From Limnomonas spitsbergensis (Eukaryota; Chlorophyta; Chlorophyceae; Chlamydomonadales), in assembly GCA_037349105.1 (NCBI GenBank), contig JAYJMM010000118.1:1798001-1862000 (forward strand): 64,000 nucleotides of DNA, written 5' to 3'. The notes under the pieces are model-generated. The model was not told the DNA's origin. It searched no databases and saw only the letters and a list, made by a program, of their open reading frames with translations. Positions 11,001-20,000 of the stretch are shown here, piece by piece. A program made the position numbers and the translations under genes. Each line of letters starts with the position of its first letter. Position 1 is the first letter of the stretch.

Positions 11001-14000
11001 GTCAGCTCCTCCTGTAGCTCCCTGACCGCCCTGCTGTAACCTCCCATCCTGGGGTTCGGGTCGGGCTGTGGCAGCATTCTGAGCCGGAAAACTAGGCTAG
11101 CCTCCTGGCTTGCCTCTTGCTGCCCCATTTCCTGCCTTCTTAGCACGTCTAGCTCATCCACGAAGTGTCTGAGCACTGCCACCCAGCGTTCCGTGCTGTA
11201 TGCTGCTGGGTCGCCCCAAGGCTCCCTTGCTGCTGCCTGTGCTGGCGGGCTGATCTGTACGTCCCCTGGGCTCCTGCTGTTCGCCTGGCCTGCTGCTGCC
11301 CCCTTGGGCTCGCCAGCGCACTGGTCTGCTGCCTGCTGCGGGCTCACCCCTGCTGTGACCTTGTGTGCCGTCTCCTCTAGCGCGGCCTTGCTGCTGCGTT
11401 CTATCTCGGCTCTCCTGGTTCTGCGCTCTTCCATGGCTGCTTGCTCCTGAGCAACCTCGCGCATCCATTCCTGTCGTAGTTGTACCAAGTCCTCCACGCG
11501 GCCCCACACCGGACTCCCTGGTCCAGGGCCTGCGCTGGCTGGCTCTTCCATCCCATCTGCATCCCCGGTATCAGCTCTTGTGAGGCTGATCCTTGCTGGG
11601 CACGGGCTTCTGTCAGCGCCCCACTCATCCTCCGATTCTGAATCCTGCACCAGTGATGGTGGCCCTTCTGAAGGGTCTTCATTCTTCTCTTCCAGCAGCC
11701 CTCCGTCCTCATGGCTGGCAATGTCCGGGACCGTCTGGGGCTCCGCCCAATCCCCGGTCGCAGCCTCCAGGGCTGACACCTCCATGTCCTCCATGGGCTC
11801 CAGCCCCTCCCAAGAGGATGCTGTTGCCCCGAGAGTGGTGACGAAGGCGACATGGCCCTGCTCTGTTGGCTCCTCGTATGTGTCCTGGATTGGCCCGTCA
11901 GTGATGGAAGCGGGGTCCCAATGGTGGGAACCCCATCTGCCCACCATCCAGCGCCCCGGCACGGGCTGAGTCCTCAGCTCCTCCAGCTCCTCCATGTAGG
12001 TATCCGCCCCTGCTCCTCTGAACAGGGGGTGCAGAGTGCGCACCCCTGCCGGGTGCGCCTGCCTCCACAGCTGTACTGTCATGCCGTTTGCCTGCCAATA
12101 CGGGCCCACGCTGCTGGCTCTGTTGTCGTGCCACGCTTTCCTCTCCCAGCGCACCCACTGGTGCACGCACGCTTCTAACCGTTCCACTGCGAACGGCGAG
12201 CGCGCGAACTCCTCCTCGTCTTCCCACATGGGTCCATCCGCTGGCGACCTCTGGGCCCCGTATGGCCATGTGGGGCAGTCTGTCATTTCCAGCGGCGCCC
12301 ACTGATCATCCACGCCCCAGACGTGCCGCATGGCTGCTGACAGCTGTCCTGGGAGCAGGACCCGTTGCAACGCCATGAGCATGACTGCCCATGTTGCTGG
12401 GTCTGCTCCCCTGGCGTGCGTGTGCGCGTGAAATTCTGCCTCGTCGACTGATGCACACCTGGTGATCGCCACGTTCCCTTCGCGCCTGGCGAACAGGAAG
12501 ACTGGCATATCGTCCCGCGACGCATGCATGTGGATCCATGCTGCTGACGCAGGCATCTCTCCCTCTTCCAGCTCCTCGTAGTAGTAAGTTACCAGCTGCT
12601 GAACTGGGATGGCCGCCCTGGCCTCCCCAGGGTCCATTCCCCATGGTACAGCTTGCCCTGCGACCATCCTGGGGATGGTGACCGATGCCTCAACTGTAGC
12701 CTCACATCGCCGTGGCCTATCGGCATGGCACAGCCCTGCCCCGCTGTGGGCTCCATCCTCGGGCCTGTCGCCCCATCCGTGCTCTCTTAAGGCCTGCACT
12801 GGCACATAGAAGGCGCGGTCTCTGAGGGCGGTATGCTCCATCAACTGGTGGACGCAGTCTTCTGCCCATGGCGTGCGCATGAACCCGGGCTGTGCACCCT
12901 GCCACGCCCCCTCGGTGCGCGCGCTATCCGGCACGTCTGGGTGCGCCCTGTCGGCTGCGGCTACTGCTGTGATGCCTTCTTTGACGGCTAGCTCCACCAT
13001 TTCGCTGACGCAGTATGCGTAGATGGGGTGCTGTGACCATCCCCTCTGCATATAAACCTCCATCCTTGTGCTGGGCTGGATGAACCCCTTGAGTGCTGCA
13101 CCCAGCAGGACTGCTGTCACCGCGTCCCATGGAAAGATCAGTCTGGCCACTGCCTGCATGGCTGCCTCTATGTTGACGCACGTGTGTGACCTGTCCTCCA
13201 GGAGCCTATGGTTCTGCAACCTACACAGCCCATCCTTGGACTGCGCTGGCAGAGTGATCATAGCTTCTGAAGACGATGCCTCTGGCATTTCTTCCCCCAG
13301 GCGGTACCATTGTACGAAGCACCTGCTCTCTGGCAATCTCGGCAGGTCTGGCGCAGGGCGAGCCCGCCCTCTGCTGCCCGACCGGCCCCGGTGCCCTGTA
13401 CCGGCCTGGGTGAACTGGGAATCCTCATTCCCTGCAGCGGGCCTCTCGCCCCTGCTGCGGCTGCTCTGCAGCCCTCTGTCCTCTTCCTCCCATCTGGCTG
13501 CGCTGGACCGCGGGGTTGTACTGTGATGGGTCCTAACGGCCCCCACCGTAGTGTCCTCTGAACTCATAGCTGCCGCCCCCTTGGCCCCTGGGTGGTGATC
13601 CTGCCTGCTGAGTCCATTCCGGGTCCCGGCGGCTGCTACCGCTACCCCGACGCCTGTGTCCGCGTTGCCCTCCGGGGTACCTGGGCAGGGCATGGCAGCT
13701 TCTTCCTCATGCACTGCCACAGGTGCTTGAGGCTCATGGCCTTCCTCTGAGTCGCTGGTGCCGGCCTCACTGGAACTGGTTTCCCACCCGTCTGCCCTGT
13801 GCTGGAGTCCTGCCTCTTGCTCTATCCTCTCAAACTCATCCATCTGGGCATTGTAGATGTCCCATTCTTTGTCGAGAAACTGCTGGAGAATGCCGGGCCA
13901 TCCCTCACATGGGGCCGGGCATCCCCTTTGCTGGAGGTTCCTGAGAAACTCCACGGCATGTGCCATAGACCTGGCTGACCCTGCAGGTCGTGTACCATAG

Positions 14001-17000
14001 TGATTCATGGCTAGGGCCTCTACCACCATCTGCCAGTGGTGCCTTTGCTGGGCCACCTGCCCCTCTGGCACCACCTGGAATGTTACCGGCATTGCTGCGG
14101 CCTGGTAGCTCGCCCCCCGAGCTGCTGCGTTCTGCCCCAACCCTTCATGGACCGACATCATGCACGTGTGCCTCTCCTGGCTGACCCACCTGGAGTTGTA
14201 AGACTGCCCCGCTGGGCCCGGCCGTCCTGGCGGGCCTGGCAGCTCACTCGGTCCAGCTGTCTCCTGCTGCCTTTTCCACTCTTCAAAGGAGACCCCTGTG
14301 GCGGCCTCGTAAGCTCGCCTCATGCTATCTTCTGACGCCTCCTGGCTCCTGCCTGGTCCTCTGACTCCCCAGCCCCTTTCCGGGCCTCCTGCTGCCCGTG
14401 ACCGGTCAAACCGGCTGCTGTCGCCAGGCTGCGAGGCCTCTCCCTGCTCTGGGCACGCGCTAGCGAAGTGCCCTGGCTTTTGACAGTTGAAGCACACCCC
14501 CCCGTCGCGGGGTCCGAGGACATTCCTTTGTCCCCCCATCACGCTGCGCCCTGCCTGGGCCCTGCCCGGCGGGCTCTGGTTGGAGGTTCCCCCTCTATCC
14601 TGCATTCTCTGTTCAAGCTGGTATGGCCTGGCGTGGCTACCTGTGCCTCGCTCTTGCGACCTGCCCCTGGGCTGGCTCCCACGATTCCCGCTGGGTGACT
14701 GCTGCCTCCTGCCGCTAGGCCTGTCGAAGCTATCATCGCGGTCTGGCCGCTGGGTTCGCGCCTCTGGTGTAGGCACCGCCCCGCGGCGTTCTGCACTTCG
14801 AGCCCTCTGCGCGCTCCTGCTGCGCTCCCTGGCTACTGTATGCACGGCATCATCTGGGGTTGCTCCCCTGTGCCGCACTCGTGTTTCCCCGCTGGCCTGC
14901 CTGGTTCCGCCACTGCCCCCTGGCTCTTGCTGACCAGTGGCTTGCTGCTCCTGGTCCTGCAGCTTCTCCTGGTTCAGATTTTCGTCCTCCTCCGCTAACT
15001 CCCTTGCGGATTGAAACATGGCTGCCATATGCTCTGCCAGCGCCGGGTCACCTGGGATGGCTGACTGCAGCTGCTCTCCGGTCTGCTGGCTCCCCAGGTT
15101 GTCGTACAGCGCTCGCAGCTGGTCTGCACGCAAGATGTATTGCCGTTGTACCTCCGTGAGCCGTATATTGGCGTCCTGGAGGCCTGTCCACCTGACCTGC
15201 TGCAACCTCAGGTATTCAATTGTTGCAGCCGCCTGGCGGTACAGCAGCTCTTCCCTTGCCTTGACGTCGTGCTGCAGTAACTCTACTTGTTGCTGCAGCC
15301 TCAGCACCTGCATGTACTTCGGGGTCCTTCGATCCTGGACCTCTTCCTCCTCTGATTCCTCTGATACTTCCCCCTCATCCCTGCCGACAGTCTCCTCCTG
15401 TCCACGGTTTGCTGTGATCCCTTGCTTCCCTTCTGCTGCTGCCGGGGCGTCGTCCATAACGCCCCCATCAGCCGCACCGGCCCTCTCGCCTTTGCCAGGC
15501 ACCTGCACCTCCGAGTGCCTGCTGGGTCCTGCTGACGCAGCTCTTGCTGCTGCGGCTCCTCCAAAGCCTACTCGCCCTTTGGCCCCTGGCGATGTTCCTT
15601 GGGCTGCGGGGCCTGCCTCAGGCCTCTGCAGTATCTCCCGGATCCTCTGCTCACACTCCTCTGTAGAGTGCTGGCCAGGTTCTCCGCACAAGACGCATGG
15701 GTAGCGCGGGCTTGCCTCCACACATCTCCGAATGACCTCCTTTTCGTATTCCGGCCTTGACTCTGCCTTGCGTGCCATTGCTAACTCAGCAGTGGCCACT
15801 GCCTGTGCTGCTGCCTGGCCCGGCAGTGACGCAGCGGCCTTGGCTTTCACCTTGCCCTCCCTGGGCCCTGCAGCCTGCGTTTGCCCGCACTGGCGCGGCC
15901 TGGGCACAGTCTCCTGCGGGTCCTCACGGCTGCTCCTGCCCGCATCTGCGGTGCTTCTGCCTGCACCTGCGGCTGTTCCGCGACTCTGTCCCACCTTCTG
16001 GTCAGCCCTCATGGCGGCACCTGCGTGTGTGGCCATGGCGTGCTGTAAGAGCGGCTCGTGTTCTTCCTCTACCCTGGCCGCGGGCCACCTTTCGCGTTCT
16101 GCAAATCCACACCGGATTCCTGCCCATGCTACTGCTGCTGCCTGGTACCCTCCTGCTGGGGATGCTAGGACCAACGGCAGCGTCAGGTCCCTGACCCTTC
16201 GGACTGTCTGGGGGCCATCTCTGGGGCGTAATGTCAGCCTTCCTGCTGCCTCTAAAACCCCATTGTACTTGAGAAACTCCGGGTTCCCCACCAAGTGTTC
16301 GTATGCATCGGGCGGTGTTTTTACGACCCTGACCACCGTGGGTTCCATAATAGCATTGGGCCCTCCATATCCGTACACCACGTAAATGAACAGCACCCCA
16401 TACAGATCTGCCCCTGCATTGTCTGTCGTGCGGATCTTCTCATCCGTCCTGATCAGCTCTGCCCCCATGGCGACTAACTGTTCTGCAATGTTGACTGTGA
16501 TCACATGACAGGAGCACGCTGAGTCCATGAGGGCCTTCTGTGCCACCAGGACCTTTCCTTTGACCATAAGGCCCACACATTGCTCCAGGTTGCTTCTGTC
16601 GTTCTTAAAATACTGCAGCCTTGGTGCAGCTGTGACCACCCTGCTTTCCTGCCTGCCCTTACTGGCCTTACCCCTGTGGTCTTCTGAACCCATGGGCATA
16701 GTGGTGAATGACAGCGCCGTCAGCCTCTCGTTCAACTTGAACACCTGCAGTCGGATGTCAGACATATCGTCAGCTAATTTGCTCAAAACCAGTCTCTTTG
16801 CTCCCTTCCTGGAGGCAGGTTCCACGAGCCTTTGCTCAGGTTCCTCCTCCGGACAGGGTTCTGGCAAGAATGACCTAGGACGAGCGTTGTGAGCCGCCTG
16901 CTTGAATCCTGCGGATTTGGGCACTAGCCCAACCTGCGTCATGAGTGCTACGGACTCGCTGAGCATCTCTGCCATAGTCTGTTGCCAGCCCTCTGGCTCG

Positions 17001-20000
17001 GCTTGCCCCGTTGGGCTGCTTAGGTGAGACACGTGTGCTGCCTGCTGAGCCTGACCCCCCTGGCCAGGCCCTGGCCGTTGGTACTGCCTGTTGTTCTGAT
17101 TCCGCTCGTACGGTCTGCCTGCAGGCTGACTCTGCTGCGGCCTTGGTGGGAGCGGGTACTGCTGCTGCTGCGGCCTGGACTGCCCAGCTGTAATGTCAGC
17201 AGCAAGTGGCGTCGGCCTGCGCTCATCCCTGGGTCTGGGCGCCCTGCAATCCCTGGCCAGGTGCGCCGTGCTACCACACTGGTAGCATGCCTTGACTGCC
17301 CCTGCAGCGCCTTCTGCGCTGTAATTTGGTGCTCCTGATTGATCTGCCCAGGTAACTCCTCTGGGTTTGTCACTCCGCTGTTGCTGGGCAGCTGCTGCAC
17401 CTGCGGGGTTCCCTGCCCCGTCAAGGCGTGTCCGCATCTCCCATTGTCCTGTTCTCTCCCTCCTTGTTCTGTTGGACTGCGCCTCCCCCTGGCTAGGCCC
17501 ACTGGCCATCTGTTTGAGGCTTGCGCCTCCTAGATCCCCCATTTCCAGGGCAAACTTTTCCCACAGCACCACCTGCTGTGTGAGTACTGCAATCTGATCT
17601 TCGTCTGTCATGCTGAGGTACCCTGGGACGGTCATAACAAACTTGCTCAGTTTGGCCTTAGCGAGCGCTGGAAGTCCATCATGGAACAGATGCGAGACTG
17701 AGTGCCTCCTGCCAAAGTGGTCCACTGCATCCCTTGAGATCTGCAGCAACTCTGCTGTTGACAGCACTCTGTGAGCAAATGCTTCCACCGTCTCCTCTGG
17801 CTTGACGTCAGGGTCGAGAGTGGTCTTCACCCCTAGCCTGAGGTTGGAAATGGCTGTCCTCTCATCCGAGGTTGGCTTTCCCACCTCTGCTTGAACCACT
17901 TTGATCCACAAGGTTAGCAGCGAGGCTTCACAACCCTGCTCTTCTGCTGGGGCAACCCACATCCCCCTTATCCTTTCTGCTTCTCTGGCAGCCCTGTCTC
18001 CTGCATGGGGCGCCGCCCTGATGGCTACCATCAGCGGCCCCACGCTAGCCGGCTTGCTGTCCCATAGCTTGACCAGTGATTTCACCAACATCGTCATGGC
18101 TGATGGCGACTGGCACGACCCAGCTATTTCTCCGGCCACCACAGCCAGCGCTGGCGGGTCGTCTGACAGTGCCAGCCTGTTGTGCGATCCCCAATATCCA
18201 CATGCTTGGCAATATTTCCTGGCTGCAACCGCGCCTGGGTGCGACATATCCAACACTGGCACGTTGCCCTGGATGGCTGGAATTTTTGTGAATTTGGCTA
18301 CCCCTGCCAGCTGCAGGACCATTTGCTGCTGCAGCTGCAGGTTCACCCTTGCCTGTTCCCTCTCGAGCCTCTTCATTTCCTGGTCGCTGGACTCCTGCCT
18401 GGCTCCTGGCCTGCGTCTGTCCACTCCTCCTGGTCCTGAATCAACCGACTCTGACCGTGACCTAGATCCTCCACCGCCGCCCCTCGATGGGCTGCGACCT
18501 GAACGGTATCTGTCGTGTCTGTAATAATCCTCCTCCTGATCATGATCTTCTCGCGATGGCTGCCCGCCTGCCCTTCCTGCAGAGCTTCTACTTCCCTCGG
18601 GTGGCAGCCGTTCTGATTCGCCTCTGCCTGGTCTGCTGTCAGAGCCAGGCCTCCAAGACTGCGCTCTGCCCGGCTCTGCCTGTCCCCTGGGCAGCTCCTG
18701 GTCTTGCTCATGCCTCACCCCTCTGCTGTGTTCCGCTGGTCCCCTGGGTTGCTCCTGGCTTTGCTGGCTTGGCTGTTCCCTGCCATCTGCCTGCTCTCTG
18801 GGCGGCTCCTGGCTATGCTGGCTTGGGTGTTCCCTGCCGTTTGCCTGTCCTCTGGGCTGCTCCTGGCTATGCCGGTTTGGCTGTTCTCTGTTGTATGCCT
18901 GCCCCCTGGGCGGCTCCTGGCTCTGCCAACCTGGCTGCGTCCCGCCTGTGTAATTCCTGGCATAGGAATCCGACTGCGTTTCCTCTCTGGCTTCCTGCAT
19001 TCTTGGACCACTGCTCCGTGCGCTGCCTGCAGGCTCATTTCTCCTGGCTCCACCTGCCGTGCCCGCCTGCCTGTTCCTCAGGAATTCCTTGATGTAATCC
19101 ACCTGGGTTTCCTGGCATGTGTTCTCTTTGTCCTCGACTATGCGTAGCAACGCATAAGACTCTTGCCTGCTTGCTCTACGTGTTGCTGTGCCTTGCTCTG
19201 CCATCCTGGCTAGTGATCGGCTAGTCAACTCCGCCCTTTCGCTGGCGGCTGGACTGCTAGCTCTGGGCGCTTCCCTGCCCCTTGGTCGCCCCCTGAGGCT
19301 TGGCTCGCTGCTGACCTCGAAGGCCTCTGATCTGAGTGCCGGGGTAGGCGCGGCTCTTGCCTGCTGCTGCCACCTTTGCACCTCCCTGAGCTCCTCCGGT
19401 CGCTGCACTGCTGTTTCAAATCCTTCCCATGCCTGGTCCTCCTCCTCTTCCGGCTCGGATCCAGGTTCCACTTGATTTCCTGTTACCTCATTGCACCACT
19501 CGTCTGCGAAGGCCTTAACAGCCAGTGCTGCTTCGCGTCCCGCCCTTCCCTTGGACACCTGTCCAAGAGCGGCTAACAGCGTTGCCCTGTCCTGCCCTGT
19601 GTGGGGGATACCCAGCATGGCCTTTGTTGCCCATCCCCGCAGATGATGGGCCTTGAACTCCTCAATAGCTGTGACCTGGTCCTGGAAATGCAGGAACGTC
19701 CTGGAGCAAACTTGCTTCCACAGATCCGTTGCCCACTGCAAAATTCCTGTCCAACCGATTGGCTGCACCTGTACTTCTGACTCCTTTTCGTCGCACACTG
19801 CTCCCCCAGCCCTGGGGCGCTCTGGCTCACTCGGGCTGGTATCCTGCGCTCCTGATGGATCGTGAAAAAATCCTCGCAGGATTTCCTTGTGGCTGTCGTC
19901 TCTCTGCGTCAGGCTGCTAGATACCTCCTTGGATTTCTGCACAGGTCTGCCCACACTGGGCGGAAACCTGGACAGCGGCGTCCCGTAAACTGTGGATCCA

